64,000 nt of DNA from Mesonia oceanica (GTDB taxonomy: Bacteria > Bacteroidota > Bacteroidia > Flavobacteriales > Flavobacteriaceae), in assembly GCF_902499555.1 (NCBI RefSeq), contig NZ_CABVMM010000002.1, positions 186,001-250,000 on the forward strand, written 5' to 3'. This document shows positions 8,962 to 18,231 of the stretch, piece by piece (the first letter of the stretch is position 1; each line of letters begins with the position of its first letter). Under the pieces are notes generated by a model, which was not told the origin of the DNA, did not search any database, and was given only the letters and a program-made list of their open reading frames with translations. Both the position numbers and the translations under genes were made by a program.

Positions 8962-11205
8962 ATGGAATTGACACGAGAAGAAGTACTTAAACATATTACA
9001 GCGGCCGAAGAAGCCTATACCCAGCGACTCCATCATCAATTAGAATCGCATATTGTGGTGATTCAAGAGAATTTTGATGCGTTAGGAGCACAGGATCAAG
9101 CCATTTGTATTCGGTTTTATCGGTTGTATATGCGCTTTCTAACGCTTTTTGAAGCGGTAGATGTAGCCACGATGCAAACCTACCTGGAAGCCTTGGAAAA
9201 TGAAGGCGTGGTAGAAGCTTCAGATTATGAATTGATCTGCAGTTTTTACCATAAATGTCCGCAAGAATTGTATGAAAAAGCACTGATGGCGTATTCGTAT
9301 AACGAAACTTTACACCTTCATTATGCTTTAAAATTGAAGCACGAACAGCGTTTTGAAGAAGCTGTAGAAGTGCTTAAATACGTTTTAGAATGTTATCCGG
9401 GCGCTACCGAAGTGCGTTTCTTGTTATGGGAAATCGAACAGGAATATTTAGATGAATTATGCCATACTGAACAAGAGGTTGACGCAACAGCGCTACTTGA
9501 TTTGGCTTCAGCTACACACAATACAACTGTATTAAAAGGCTTGGAACTGGACCCGCGATTATCAAAAGCAGAAGGCTACCACGTTCAAATTCAATTGGCG
9601 ATTTGGCAAAACAGATCGGTAGCGGTTCGGGACCAATGGCGAGCGGAGTGGAAGTTTGTAGAATTGGCAACTAAAACCCGCAACCTACTGGCCGATTATG
9701 CCAAAGCCTTTATGATGTATGATATGGTTGCAGAAGTGTTGTCATTTCCCGAAGCTCCCGAGTTTCCGGCCGAAGATTTTAACGACTTTTCAGACTATAG
9801 CGACTATATGCAAGCCCTTACCCATGCAGGTTGGCAACGGGCACAGCATCACTATTTACTCATAGGGAAGTCCTGTTATTTCTATTCTAAAGACTTGAAG
9901 AAAATGGCATATTGCCTGCAACAAGGCTTAGAACTGCATCCTAAAAATCCGTTACTGTTAGAATTGAAGGGAAAATTCTTCTTCTTTCAAGCCGAATATC
10001 CACAAGCGGCAGAAGCCTTTAATGAGGCCTTTAGACAAGGCCTTTCGGCCACCGATTATTTACAAACTATGATGGATTTGAATGATCGGGTAAATGATCC
10101 TAAGGCTATTTTACAGGTGGTGAATCAGTTTCATCAGCGGCATTTTCCCAATGCTAAAAGCACGTGTTTTAGAGGAATAGCATTGCTCAAACTGGGGCTG
10201 GTAGCAGAAGCCTTAAGCGTTTTTAATGAAGGGATTGAAGATTATCAGCAGTCAGCATTTCACGCCTGGATGTACTACTGGCGCGCGGTGATTCATCGTA
10301 AAAATAAGAACTACGAGCTTTTCTTTCAGGACATCGAACGCGAAGTGCAATTTTACGAATTGGGAAGCAGCGATTACTGCAATTCCATGAACCTGAGTAT
10401 GGAAGTGCTTTTTGAAATGGGCGATTATGAAAAATGCTACCAGTATGCCTGTTATTGCCACGAGCAAGGTCGATTAGATCCAGAACTTTATCCCGTATTT
10501 CAGTGGTTGTGTTTTTATGATTTTAAAGAAAATCCCGAGGGGCTTCGTCCCGCCTCAGAAGGTGATTTGGTTCCCGATCCCGAGACGTATATTGATTACC
10601 GAAACAATGGCTTGGTGTATTGGATCATAGGAAACGAGGCCGCAGCAGCAAAGTCTCTGGTAGTTGCAGCCCAAAATTCACCCGATGCAGGCGTCTATTA
10701 TAAGTTGGCGTTTAGCGCTTCACGAGAAGCTTTAGATGATCACCAACTGAGCCTGGACATTTATGAGGAAATAAAAGCTCAGGTTCCCGAAGCCCGAATC
10801 TGGGAAGTAGATCATCCCTATCCCGCGTTACTGAGTGCCGCCAAGCATCATGAACAAGCGACAGCAGCCTGTTTAAATTTAATAGCTTCTTATCCTTACC
10901 GCGCTTTTTTCGATTATCCTCGAGATATTAATTACCTTGCGCAAGCTCTTAAAAAAAGTGCCCAAGGAGCAGAAAATATGACCGATTTTATAAGATATAG
11001 TGCGATGCTCTTAAGCACAGAAAATCCAGAGGAAAACCATTTAAAAGAGCAGCATCAAATGGTGAAAGACTTTTTTAAAGATCAACTCTTTTTAAGGCAC
11101 AACCTTCTGGAAGCTGCCTCTCGTTTTGAACAGCCTTTAGAAGCAGTAGAGGCTCAGGATTTAGCGCATTTAAAATCCCGTTTAATAGCCACATATTTCT
11201 CCTGA
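8962..11205 (+). CDS. TPR-like repeat protein, about 750 residues
   Basis: This protein is built of helix pairs with TPR-like spacing, for example GLELHPKNPLLLELKGKFFF near residue 327 and ALLKLGLVAEALSVFNEG near residue 410. It has no signal peptide or membrane helix. I chose ATG 8962 because the preceding gene's stop is followed by TAATTATG, the same junction seen before the vWA gene. An in-frame ATG at 8953 overlaps that stop and would add three residues. As a likely scaffold it may assemble the SUKH, DUF1266 and unknown proteins encoded in the same operon. Confidence 0.78.
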   Translation: MELTREEVLKHITAAEEAYTQRLHHQLESHIVVIQENFDALGAQDQAICIRFYRLYMRFLTLFEAVDVATMQTYLEALENEGVVEASDYELICSFYHKCPQELYEKALMAYSYNETLHLHYALKLKHEQRFEEAVEVLKYVLECYPGATEVRFLLWEIEQEYLDELCHTEQEVDATALLDLASATHNTTVLKGLELDPRLSKAEGYHVQIQLAIWQNRSVAVRDQWRAEWKFVELATKTRNLLADYAKAFMMYDMVAEVLSFPEAPEFPAEDFNDFSDYSDYMQALTHAGWQRAQHHYLLIGKSCYFYSKDLKKMAYCLQQGLELHPKNPLLLELKGKFFFFQAEYPQAAEAFNEAFRQGLSATDYLQTMMDLNDRVNDPKAILQVVNQFHQRHFPNAKSTCFRGIALLKLGLVAEALSVFNEGIEDYQQSAFHAWMYYWRAVIHRKNKNYELFFQDIEREVQFYELGSSDYCNSMNLSMEVLFEMGDYEKCYQYACYCHEQGRLDPELYPVFQWLCFYDFKENPEGLRPASEGDLVPDPETYIDYRNNGLVYWIIGNEAAAAKSLVVAAQNSPDAGVYYKLAFSASREALDDHQLSLDIYEEIKAQVPEARIWEVDHPYPALLSAAKHHEQATAACLNLIASYPYRAFFDYPRDINYLAQALKKSAQGAENMTDFIRYSAMLLSTENPEENHLKEQHQMVKDFFKDQLFLRHNLLEAASRFEQPLEAVEAQDLAHLKSRLIATYFS

Positions 11206-11221
11206 TGCCCAACCTGTTGTA

Positions 11222-13186
11222 ATGCTAAAAATTCTAACATACCGGTTTGTCCTTGTGCTTGGTTGTCTGGTACTCACTCAGGGAATTTTAGGGCAAGAAG
11301 TCCCTACTCCTAAAATAGATTCCCTGGCTACTCTTTATCGGGAATATTTAAATACCCAACCCGAGCGGGCCCAAAAAGCCGCTACCCAATGGCTTAAGCT
11401 TGCTCAGACCAAGCAGTTAAGCCTTCAAGAGGCACGGGCACATTACGCATTGGGGAACCTGGGAAACATCACGGGAGATTACAAGAGCACGGTATTTCAC
11501 GCGCAGCAAACTATTAAGCTCTTAACGAAGAATAAGGTAGAAAATGGACTCGCAGCGTGTTACAACCTGTTGGCTTTGGGGTATAAAAACCTGGGTGACT
11601 ACCCTAAGGCCATGGATGGCTTTGTCAAATGCTTAAGCTATGCTGAAGCTCAAAACGATGAGCAACAGGAAGCCAACGCATACCAAAATATAGCTACCCT
11701 TTACGTATTGCAAAACGATTATATAAAAGCTTCAGAAAGTTTAGACCGGGCAGCTCATTTGTATCGGGAATTAAAAGACGATGATGGGGTGCTAACCACC
11801 TTGTTCAATTTTGCTAATATTTTAAAAGAAAAAGGCAAATTTGACGAAGCCCGAAAGCATTACCAGACGGTATTAAATTACCGGGAGCGTGAGGGAAATA
11901 AAGCGGTTATAGCCTATGTTCATATGAACCTTTCGCAGATGCTTGTGGAAGAAAAACGCTATGCCGAAGCGGTGGTTTCCTTAAAAAAAACGCTGCGGCT
12001 TTTAAAAGAACTTCAGTTTCAGTCAGATATCGCTATTGTATTGAATGACTTGGGACTTTCTGAAAGCAAACTGGGCAACACGCAGGAAGCCATTGATTAT
12101 TTTGAGCAGGCATTAAAAATCGGGGAAGCACAATCATTGCTTCAGTACAATGCAGAAATCTATAAAAACCTGTCCCAGCTCTATCAGGATCAGGGAGCTT
12201 ATAAACAAGCCCTTGAGAATTACGACAAAGGGGTAAAACTTACCACAACACAAAACTCGCTGGATAAAGAAAAGTACGTGGCCAAACTGCAGGAACGCTA
12301 CGAAACGCAGTTAAAAGAAACCCGCATTAAACTTCTGGAAAATGAGCAAAAGCTTAGCGAGGCCGAATTGCAAAAGACCGCACTGAAGTTAAAACGCCAG
12401 CGTATTGTACGTAATGCATTTATTGCCGGTTTTGTTTTGGTCTTGATTACCTTGATCCTGCTGCGCCTCTTTTACATCCAGCGGCTGCGTGTTCAAAAAG
12501 AGTTGAGCTCACAGCAGGAAGAAAATGCGAGACAGCGTATCAACCAAATGATCAAAGATCATAAGCTTTCTGTAATAGAGCGGTATCAGGAAGGGCAGGA
12601 GGAAGAGCGTTCCCGGCTCGCGCGTGAGATTCACGACGGTATAGGTAGCGATCTGGCCGGTATAAAAATCGCTTTGGAGCATTATTTAGAAGGAGCTGCA
12701 GAACAACCCAAGGCAAAACGTTTATTAGAAGCGATTAGTAATGCCTGTATGGATGTACGCGGACTGTCACATCAACTGCATCCGTTGCCGTTTTCAAAAA
12801 TAGGCTTTAGTAGTTTTCTCAATGATTTTATTGAACAGATCACTCAAAAAACCGAATTGACCATCCAAACTTTTTTCTTTCCGGAAGAAGAAATTGATGA
12901 ATTGCCCGATGCGCTACTGGCCGATGCGTATCGTATTGTACAAGAATTGATCAACAATATCCTGAAACACGCCGAAGCTACCCGGGCAGAAGTACAGCTC
13001 ACCAAACACCAAGACCATCTTAATATTGTGATTAACGATAACGGAAAAGGCTTTCAGAAAACCAAAAAACAAGGAATTGGACTCCGCAACATCCGCGAGC
13101 GCTTACAAAAAGTAAACGGAAGTTTAGATATAGACAGCGGCTCGGGAAGCGGAACGTCTATAACCCTTGATATACCTCTAAATTAA
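11222..13186 (+). CDS. TPR sensor histidine kinase (HisKA_3 / NarX-like)
   Basis: This 654-residue kinase begins with a signal peptide (ending near TQGILGQ). About 330 residues of TPR repeats follow, probably periplasmic, then a coiled coil and one membrane helix near residues 395-418. The cytoplasmic part has the HisKA_3 dimerisation box with the phospho-acceptor His in SRLAREIHDGIGSDLAG (near residue 470). The ATPase motifs are NNILKHAEATRAEV, NDNGKGF and GIGLRNIRERL. It is the first gene of a pair with the response regulator 5 bp downstream. Its likely role is to sense an envelope or peptide signal and control the shared operators described here. Confidence 0.9.
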   Translation: MLKILTYRFVLVLGCLVLTQGILGQEVPTPKIDSLATLYREYLNTQPERAQKAATQWLKLAQTKQLSLQEARAHYALGNLGNITGDYKSTVFHAQQTIKLLTKNKVENGLAACYNLLALGYKNLGDYPKAMDGFVKCLSYAEAQNDEQQEANAYQNIATLYVLQNDYIKASESLDRAAHLYRELKDDDGVLTTLFNFANILKEKGKFDEARKHYQTVLNYREREGNKAVIAYVHMNLSQMLVEEKRYAEAVVSLKKTLRLLKELQFQSDIAIVLNDLGLSESKLGNTQEAIDYFEQALKIGEAQSLLQYNAEIYKNLSQLYQDQGAYKQALENYDKGVKLTTTQNSLDKEKYVAKLQERYETQLKETRIKLLENEQKLSEAELQKTALKLKRQRIVRNAFIAGFVLVLITLILLRLFYIQRLRVQKELSSQQEENARQRINQMIKDHKLSVIERYQEGQEEERSRLAREIHDGIGSDLAGIKIALEHYLEGAAEQPKAKRLLEAISNACMDVRGLSHQLHPLPFSKIGFSSFLNDFIEQITQKTELTIQTFFFPEEEIDELPDALLADAYRIVQELINNILKHAEATRAEVQLTKHQDHLNIVINDNGKGFQKTKKQGIGLRNIRERLQKVNGSLDIDSGSGSGTSITLDIPLN

Positions 13187-13191
13187 AACTA

Positions 13192-13830
13192 TTGAAAAAG
13201 ATAAACATCATTATCGCAGACGATCACCTTATGTTTTTAGAAGGCATTAATACCATTTTACAGGATATGCCTGAAATTGATGAAATACATTTGGCCACAG
13301 AGGGTAAACAAGTCTTGCGTTTGCTGAAGCAGTTTGAAATTGATTTGATTATCAGTGACATCAGTATGCCCAAAATGGATGGGATAGAACTGCTTAAAGC
13401 AATTAAAAAGAACCATAGCGAGATCAAAATAATTATGTTGAGTATGCTCGACAATCACCGTACGGTGCATAAAGTGATTCAGAAAGGCGCACACGGATTT
13501 GTACCCAAGTTTACCAGTAAAGAAGAACTGCAAAAAGCGGTGCGCACGGTGCTGGGTGGAGAGCAATACTTTTCAGACCTCATCAAACAGCGGTATATGG
13601 AGAGTGTTTTTGAACGTAAGAAGTATAAAAACATCGAGCTTTCTCCGCGGGAAAAAGAAGTATTAAAGCTGTTGGGAGAGGAGCTCACTTCTAAAGAAAT
13701 TTCAGAACAGCTCTTTATTTCAGTCAACACGGTAGAAACCCACCGTAAAAACATCCTGTTAAAAACCGGCGCAAAAACCACCACCGGAGCGGTAAAATAT
13801 GCTATCGAATCGGGCTTGTTTGATGATTAG
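13192..13830 (+). CDS. NarL/LuxR-family response regulator
   Basis: The 212-residue regulator starts at TTG (KKINIIIADDH), 5 bp after the kinase stop; no better start exists in frame. The receiver domain has the acidic pair ADDH, the phospho-accepting Asp in IISDISMPKMDG (about residue 54), and a conserved Ser and Lys (IIMLSM, FVPKFTSKEEL). The LuxR-type helix-turn-helix covers about residues 146-205 (LSPREKEVLKLL ... VNTVETHRKNIL). NarL-type regulators bind short palindromes, so it is the best local candidate for the CCCTGAATTCAGGG operators. Its last 204 bases are the source of the repeats that punctuate the cassette array to the right. Confidence 0.92.
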   Translation: MKKINIIIADDHLMFLEGINTILQDMPEIDEIHLATEGKQVLRLLKQFEIDLIISDISMPKMDGIELLKAIKKNHSEIKIIMLSMLDNHRTVHKVIQKGAHGFVPKFTSKEELQKAVRTVLGGEQYFSDLIKQRYMESVFERKKYKNIELSPREKEVLKLLGEELTSKEISEQLFISVNTVETHRKNILLKTGAKTTTGAVKYAIESGLFDD

Positions 13831-13942
13831 GGGCTAGGTGTTGGGTGGTTTGGCAATTAATTTTGTAATACACAATGAACTGAACTTTAAAGAACTGGAC
13901 TAGGGCTTTTCATAGGATGCATTGTTGTACACTGGCTTTTTT
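13627..13942 (+). repeat. Parental copy (R0) of the response-regulator 3'-end repeat
   Basis: From about 13627 to 13830 this is coding sequence for the regulator's HTH domain; 13831-13942 is non-coding. The same 300-bp block recurs downstream of cassettes at about 15.0, 16.9, 17.9, 20.5, 22.1, 23.4 and 24.6 kb. Here the block lacks the AT-rich leader that precedes all the other copies, showing that this is the donor and not an inserted copy. Confidence 0.85.
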
Positions 13943-14916
13943 GTCTCTTATTCTAAATTTTTTCCTAATAAGCCTAAAAGTCCAACTGATAAGGCATACA
14001 CAAAATAAGCATCCTCTTTACTTGGAATAGGCAGAACCTCATAATTGTTACCATCTGTGTCTTTGTCGTGAATGAACTTTGAGGTAAATTCAAAAAATTG
14101 CCAAATCCCATCGTAAAGATTTTGAATTCCTTTTTCGCTGTGTTGCAATTCAGTCATTTTTTTATTCAGTTCCTCACGAAACTCTTTGTGTCCTTTTTTC
14201 TTATCTCCAATTTTAATGTTCTCAAAAAACTTTCTCGCAAAGAGCATCGTTTTCTGCCAATCTCCAGAACGGATACTTAATTCCATATCTGTCACATTTT
14301 TCCTTAACAGCTCAAATAATTTGTTCCAAAAATCTGGTACTTCGCTATTGGGAACCTTTAGCTCAACAAGCATAAATTTTCCAATTCCCAATTTTTCTGA
14401 AAATTTATTTATCCATTCGCTTTGTTCGATGCTTACATTGGAATATTCTCTTGCGATTTTGATTTTGATAAAATCCTCAAACCTGTTGTCTGAAATGTCT
14501 TTTGTCAAGCTCATACTTTTAATTACCAAATCAAGAGAAAAATTAATTGACTTATCGGAAGTTTTGTCTCTTTGGTTTTCGATGCTTTCTATAGCGATTT
14601 GTGTCAGTTGAGCACTTAATTGGACAAATCTGCGATGCGGTCTGTTTTCTTTTCTGGATTGTTCTTTTTCATCCTTTGATAAAAGTCGCAACCCATAATC
14701 ATAATCGGAATTGATTTGGTGTTCACTTATCAATGCAAGCACTCGATTATTACTTCCAATTAATTTACCAGTAACGGAAATAGGAATTTCGAGAGAGTAA
14801 TCAAATTCAAGGTCGATTGAACATATTAAAGTTGGATTGATTGATAAGTCGTCAACTTTGATTTTAGGATTATTTACTCTCATTAATTACGTTGTGTTTT
14901 TTAGCTTGTGGGTAAC
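13924..14916 (-). mobile_element. Cassette C1 with terminal inverted repeat
   Basis: The left end is GTTGTACACTGGCT (13924) and the right end is AGCTTGTGGGTAAC (14903-14916), which are inverted relative to each other at GTT, CAC and GCT positions. It carries a single minus-strand gene. The right end is followed by the standard leader GTACGTATAACAC. No recombinase is encoded. Confidence 0.65.
13948..14883 (-). CDS. Cassette gene, unknown 311-residue protein
   Basis: I do not recognise the family. The N-terminal part (residues 1-110) is beta-rich (LICSIDLEFDYSLEIPISV). The C-terminal half is helical and ends with FFEFTSKFIHDKDTDGNNYE and a hydrophobic helix AYFVYALSVGLLGLLG. The arrangement loosely recalls abortive-infection-type C-terminal domains, but I would not assign it. 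There is no signal peptide. It is more AT-rich than the upstream operon and fills the whole of cassette C1, its stop lying only about 6 bases inside the left inverted repeat. Confidence 0.75.
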   Translation of the reverse strand: MRVNNPKIKVDDLSINPTLICSIDLEFDYSLEIPISVTGKLIGSNNRVLALISEHQINSDYDYGLRLLSKDEKEQSRKENRPHRRFVQLSAQLTQIAIESIENQRDKTSDKSINFSLDLVIKSMSLTKDISDNRFEDFIKIKIAREYSNVSIEQSEWINKFSEKLGIGKFMLVELKVPNSEVPDFWNKLFELLRKNVTDMELSIRSGDWQKTMLFARKFFENIKIGDKKKGHKEFREELNKKMTELQHSEKGIQNLYDGIWQFFEFTSKFIHDKDTDGNNYEVLPIPSKEDAYFVYALSVGLLGLLGKNLE

Positions 14917-15288
14917 GTACGTATAACACAACCAAAGTTGTGTTCTATCTATTTTATAAAATACTAATCTAACTATTTTTTTTGATCTTAAAAAACATCG
15001 AGCTTGCTCCGCGGGAAAAAGAAGTATTAAAGCTGTTGGGAGAGGGGCTGACTTCTAACCAAATTTCAGAACAGCTTTTTAGTTCAGTCAACACGGTAGA
15101 AACACACCGTAAAAACATCCTTTTAAAAACGGGCGCAAAAACCACCACCGGAGCGGTAAAATATGCTATCGAATCGGGCTTGTTTGATGATTAGGGGGTA
15201 AGTGTTGGGTGGTTTGGTAATTAATTTTGTAAATACACAATAAACTGAACTTTAAAGAACTGGACTAGGGCTTTTCATAGGATATGTT
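14917..15288. repeat. R1: leader plus response-regulator 3'-end copy (type A)
   Basis: The copy begins with GTACGTATAACACAAC and the AT-rich leader tctattttataaaatacta. It then continues as the HTH-coding block and the same 3' flank as the parental copy. It ends just before the GTT of the next cassette. It is the best-preserved type A copy, with an uninterrupted frame. Confidence 0.8.
14982..15194 (+). pseudogene. Orphan LuxR HTH fragment in R1 (intact frame)
   Basis: A 70-codon frame runs from TTG 14982 and encodes only the HTH domain of the regulator at 13192. It has minor changes (ELAPREKEVLKLLGEGLTSNQ) and the same C-terminus (YAIESGLFDD). Other copies have ATG at the first codon. It lacks the receiver domain and is most simply a duplicated fragment, although a free DNA-binding domain could in principle compete for operators. 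Confidence 0.6.
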
Positions 15289-15303
15289 GTTGTGTGCTGG
15301 CTA

Positions 15304-16107
15304 TTATTCAGTCGTAACTACATTTAACTGTTTAATTTCATTTAGTGTCGCCTCTCCAACTCCTGCAGCAGATTGCGGATTTTGTCCAGTTACCAATCGT
15401 TGGTCAACTGTTACGTGTTTTTGCCAAAGTCCAGATTTTTCAAAAATCGCTCCTCTTTCTATAAGTTTATTTTCGAGTAAAAACGGAACAACATTTTCCA
15501 ATTTTACGGCTACTTCTTCTTCATTGGTAAAAGCATTTACTTTTTTACCGTCCACCAAATATTTTCCATTGCTCAATTTGATATTAACAAGTCCAGCGGG
15601 TCCGTGGCAAACGGCACTCACAACGCCATTGTTTTCGTAAATCTGACGTGCGATTTCAGCGATTGCCTCATTATCCGCAAAATCCCACATTGTACCGTGT
15701 CCGCCTGCATAATGAATCGCAACATATTCTTTTGGATTGACTTCGGATGGTTTAAGTGTATTTTCAACTTTGTTTCGATAAGCCGTATTATCCCAAAATT
15801 TCTTATTGATTGCATCGTCCATATTGAAACCGTCCACAGGTGCCTTTCCACCTTTTGGGCTTACAAAATCAATTTCGTATCCTGCGGAATGAAGTACCTC
15901 CCAAGGATGCGAAACTTCACTTAAATAGTATCCTGTTTTTGTGCCTGTGCTACCTTTTTGGTCGTGGCTTGTTACCACGAATAGAATCTTTTTTTCCATT
16001 TTATTTTGATTATTTGTTTGTGCGGTCGTTTGAATACAAGCGGTAAAAATGGTACAACCGACAATAACCATTACACCTGCTGAAATTGTTTTGATAAATG
16101 CTCTCAT
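15304..16107 (-). CDS. DJ-1/PfpI family lipoprotein (Hsp31-like)
   Basis: The 267-residue protein starts with a lipoprotein signal (lipobox FTAC, near residue 24). It then has a class I glutamine-amidotransferase-like DJ-1/PfpI domain. The nucleophile elbow is VSAVCHGPAGLV (Cys near residue 165), with an upstream Glu and the family segment AIHYAGGHGTMWDF. Members act as chaperones, glyoxalases or deglycases, and a lipid-anchored periplasmic form is less usual. The stop codon almost touches the left inverted repeat. The Crp/Fnr gene upstream in the same cassette probably controls it. Confidence 0.85.
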   Translation of the reverse strand: MRAFIKTISAGVMVIVGCTIFTACIQTTAQTNNQNKMEKKILFVVTSHDQKGSTGTKTGYYLSEVSHPWEVLHSAGYEIDFVSPKGGKAPVDGFNMDDAINKKFWDNTAYRNKVENTLKPSEVNPKEYVAIHYAGGHGTMWDFADNEAIAEIARQIYENNGVVSAVCHGPAGLVNIKLSNGKYLVDGKKVNAFTNEEEVAVKLENVVPFLLENKLIERGAIFEKSGLWQKHVTVDQRLVTGQNPQSAAGVGEATLNEIKQLNVVTTE

Positions 16108-16199
16108 ATGCTTTGTATTTAATGATGTTACAAAGTTGAAGAACCTTTGCAGATTGGCACAGGATGTAAATCACGGATTTTTTGTGAGGTAGGTCACAC

Positions 16200-16760
16200 T
16201 TAAGAAAGTCGGCTTAAAGTTTCCCTTGAAACACCGAGATAGGAAGCCAAAATGGTTTTGGGTACACGTTGCAATAAAGTTGGATAAAGTTCCATTAACT
16301 GTTCGTATCGTCCTTTGGCATCTTTGTCGAGTAGTGAAAGGATTCTGCGCTGAAGTGCCACATAACCAAAATTGGATTTAATTCTAAAGAAATGTTCAAT
16401 TTTTTGAAGTTCAGAACATAGCTTTTCTCGGTTTTCCAATGAAAGACAAAGTATTTCGCAGTCCTCAAGGCAATCTATATTTATTGTTGCCTTTTCTTTT
16501 TTGAAATGCGCTTGATAGTCGGTAACCCACCAATTTTCCATTGCAAATTGTAAAATATGTTCTTTGCCCTCGTCATTGGTATAGTAGGCTTTTAGCAAAC
16601 CTTTAATGACATAATGGTCATTAAGAACTTCATTGTTCTCTTGAACTAAAAATTGGTGCTTTTTAAGCTTCTTTTTTCTGAAATGTGAGAGGATGTAATC
16701 GAATTCATCATCCGAAACTGGCGTTATTTCCTCAATATGTTTTCTTAACTCAATGCTCAA
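16200..16760 (-). CDS. Crp/Fnr-family transcription regulator
   Basis: This is a 186-residue regulator with an N-terminal cyclic-nucleotide-binding-like fold (about residues 20-110) and a C-terminal winged helix. The recognition helix is in VPKTILASYLGVSRETLSRLS, which ends the protein at the helix and so truncates the wing. That form is common in Bacteroidota Crp-like regulators of stress enzymes. It lies 92 bp upstream of the PfpI gene on the same strand, giving a self-contained enzyme-plus-regulator cassette. Confidence 0.82.
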   Translation of the reverse strand: MSIELRKHIEEITPVSDDEFDYILSHFRKKKLKKHQFLVQENNEVLNDHYVIKGLLKAYYTNDEGKEHILQFAMENWWVTDYQAHFKKEKATINIDCLEDCEILCLSLENREKLCSELQKIEHFFRIKSNFGYVALQRRILSLLDKDAKGRYEQLMELYPTLLQRVPKTILASYLGVSRETLSRLS

Positions 16761-16791
16761 TTTCAGTTCGTTTTTTCAGCTTGCACACAAC

Positions 16792-17160
16792 GTACGTATA
16801 ACACTACAAAAGTTATTATATCTATTTTATAAAATACTAATCTAACTATTTTTGATGATCTTAAAAAACACCGAGCTTGCTCCACGGTAAAAAGAAGTAT
16901 TAAAGCTGTTGGGAGCGGAGCTCACTTCTAAATAAATTTCAGAACAGCTTTTTAGTTCAGTCAACACGGTAGAAACCCACCGTAAAAACATCCTTTTAAA
17001 AACCGGTGCAAAAACCACCACCGGAGCGGTAAAATATGCTATCGAATCGGGCTTGTTTGATGATTAGGGGGTAAGTGTTGGGTGGTTTGGCAATTAATTT
17101 TGTAAATACACAATAAACTGAACTTTAAAGAACTGACTAGGGATTTTCATAGGATGCATT
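16792..17160. repeat. R2: leader plus response-regulator 3'-end copy (type A, nonsense)
   Basis: It has the same structure as R1. The HTH frame is broken early: GCTCCGCGGGAA of the parent has become GCTCCACGGTAA, and a second stop appears at TCTAAATAA. The rest remains very close to the parental copy through to the non-coding 3' flank. Confidence 0.78.
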
Positions 17161-17691
17161 GTTGTACACTGGCTTTGTTTTCTCCAAAATTAAATCGCTG
17201 TATGAAACTGATATTAAATCTGATTCCGATAGTTTAAATAACTCCATATAAAATTCGCATTGATTTAATAAATCTTCTTTACTCTTATTTTTATTAACAT
17301 CAGTTGCTTCAATTTCTATAAATGTTCCTAAATCCTTTACAGTGTCAAGTTGAAATTTTACATTATCTATGAAATATATTTCTCTTTTTTTATCTACGAT
17401 TGTTAGAATTCCATTTGATATAGTTAATAACTGTTTAAGAGAAGAATTCGGTTCTGAACAGTAAATTATATAATCCGATTTTTTTGGACCTTTTTTGTCT
17501 TGTCTTTTGTAGAAAATGAGTTTATTTTCAATATTTGCTTCCCTTAATTTTAATCTACCTTCATTGGTTTTAAAGTATGTGTCAATTTGATGGTCAATAC
17601 CTTTAAAATCCGCACTTTTAGATTGTAATATTTTTCTTATTTCTGAATTGTTATTTGACTTAGCTTTTATTTCTATATTCAAATTACCCAT
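17137..17691 (-). CDS. CYTH domain protein (class IV adenylate cyclase / ThTPase-like)
   Basis: I chose ATG 17691 because the protein then opens with MGNLNIEIKAK, the CYTH hallmark ExExK-type strand; the longer frame to 17763 would read through the cassette end. Further tunnel-lining motifs are DTYFKTNEGRLKLRE, LIFYKRQDK, and KFQLDTVKDLGTFIEIEA. CYTH enzymes bind triphosphates and divalent metal, and the substrate (ATP, thiamine triphosphate or polyphosphate) cannot be told here. The frame ends oddly: the last residues (VYNNASYENP) are encoded by the left inverted repeat and flanking repeat sequence, so the original stop appears to have been lost. Confidence 0.75.
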   Translation of the reverse strand: MGNLNIEIKAKSNNNSEIRKILQSKSADFKGIDHQIDTYFKTNEGRLKLREANIENKLIFYKRQDKKGPKKSDYIIYCSEPNSSLKQLLTISNGILTIVDKKREIYFIDNVKFQLDTVKDLGTFIEIEATDVNKNKSKEDLLNQCEFYMELFKLSESDLISVSYSDLILEKTKPVYNNASYENP

Positions 17692-17724
17692 TTTGTTTCC
17701 GGTTTTTTTTAGCTTGTTGCCAAC
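17161..17724 (-). mobile_element. Cassette C3 (CYTH gene)
   Basis: The left end GTTGTACACTGGCT (17161) is identical to the left end of C1. The right end is AGCTTGTTGCCAAC (17711-17724). The inverted match is only 9 of 14, so one end may have been exchanged with another cassette by recombination between repeats. Confidence 0.55.
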
Positions 17725-17731
17725 GTACGTG

Positions 17732-17857
17732 GAGGCTGTATAAAAAGGATCAAAAATCGTCATTCTGAATTTAATTCAGAATCTCATCCTGCTAATGATA
17801 AATTTAGTAGGAGAACCTGAAACACGTTTAGGTTGACAAAAATTTTTAGACAGCCTC
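17732..17857. mobile_element. MITE-like element, copy 1 (126 bp)
   Basis: The terminal inverted repeats are GAGGCTGTATAAAAA at the left and TTTTTAGACAGCCTC at the right. The internal palindrome ATTCTGAATTTAATTCAGAAT and the words GTAGGAGAACCTGAAACACG are shared with the copy at 21969 and with a partial relative near 29.6 kb. It has no coding capacity, so it would need a transposase in trans. Confidence 0.7.
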
Positions 17858-18161
17858 ATCTATTTTATAAAATACTAATCTAACTATTTTTGATGATCTT
17901 TAAAAACATCGAGCTTGCTCCGCGGTAAAAAGAAGTATTAAAGCTGTTGGGAGCGGAGCTGAGTTCCAAAGAAATTTCAGAACAGTTTTTTAGTTCAGTT
18001 GGTAGATTGGATGTATATCGTAAAATACTTTTAAAAACGGGTGAAAAGTTGGACAGGGATGCTCGGCTTATATTTAAAGATTACAAAGACCTTAAATCAG
18101 GAGTATAAGTCCATTCTAAAGAGACTTTATCTATCTGATTTAGAGATTGTATAAGACAAAA

Positions 18162-18181
18162 AAACCGCTTAAAAGCGGTTT
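18162..18181. terminator. Bidirectional terminator-like hairpin in type B repeat
   Basis: AAACCGCTT and AAGCGGTTT form a 9-bp stem with a 2-base loop, preceded by seven A and followed by T's. It would stop transcription from either side and insulate neighbouring cassettes. Confidence 0.6.
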
Positions 18182-18231
18182 AAATAAGTGAGATTTTCTA
18201 AGAATTAGAGGCTTGTGCCACGACTACCGGT

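Larger units (their letters stand above)
15289..16791 (-). mobile_element. Cassette C2 with terminal inverted repeat
   Basis: The left end GTTGTGTGCTGGCT (15289-15302) and right end AGCTTGCACACAAC (16778-16791) are inverted copies matching at 12 of 14 positions. The repeat differs from those of the other cassettes, so it belongs to this cassette. It carries two minus-strand genes. Confidence 0.75.
17725..18231. repeat. R3: response-regulator 3'-end copy, type B, with MITE in leader
   Basis: The HTH block starts as in the parent but has a TAA at the PRE codons. After the word TTCAGTT it switches to a different 3' part (type B: gtagattggatgtatatcgtaaaatac...). The block ends with the terminator-like palindrome and ctaccggtgttg. 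The leader is interrupted by a small inverted-repeat element. Confidence 0.75.

Noticed and set aside
14186..14611. 141-codon plus-strand frame inside the C1 gene
   Set aside because: It runs antisense to the longer minus-strand frame that fills the cassette and has no recognisable domain.
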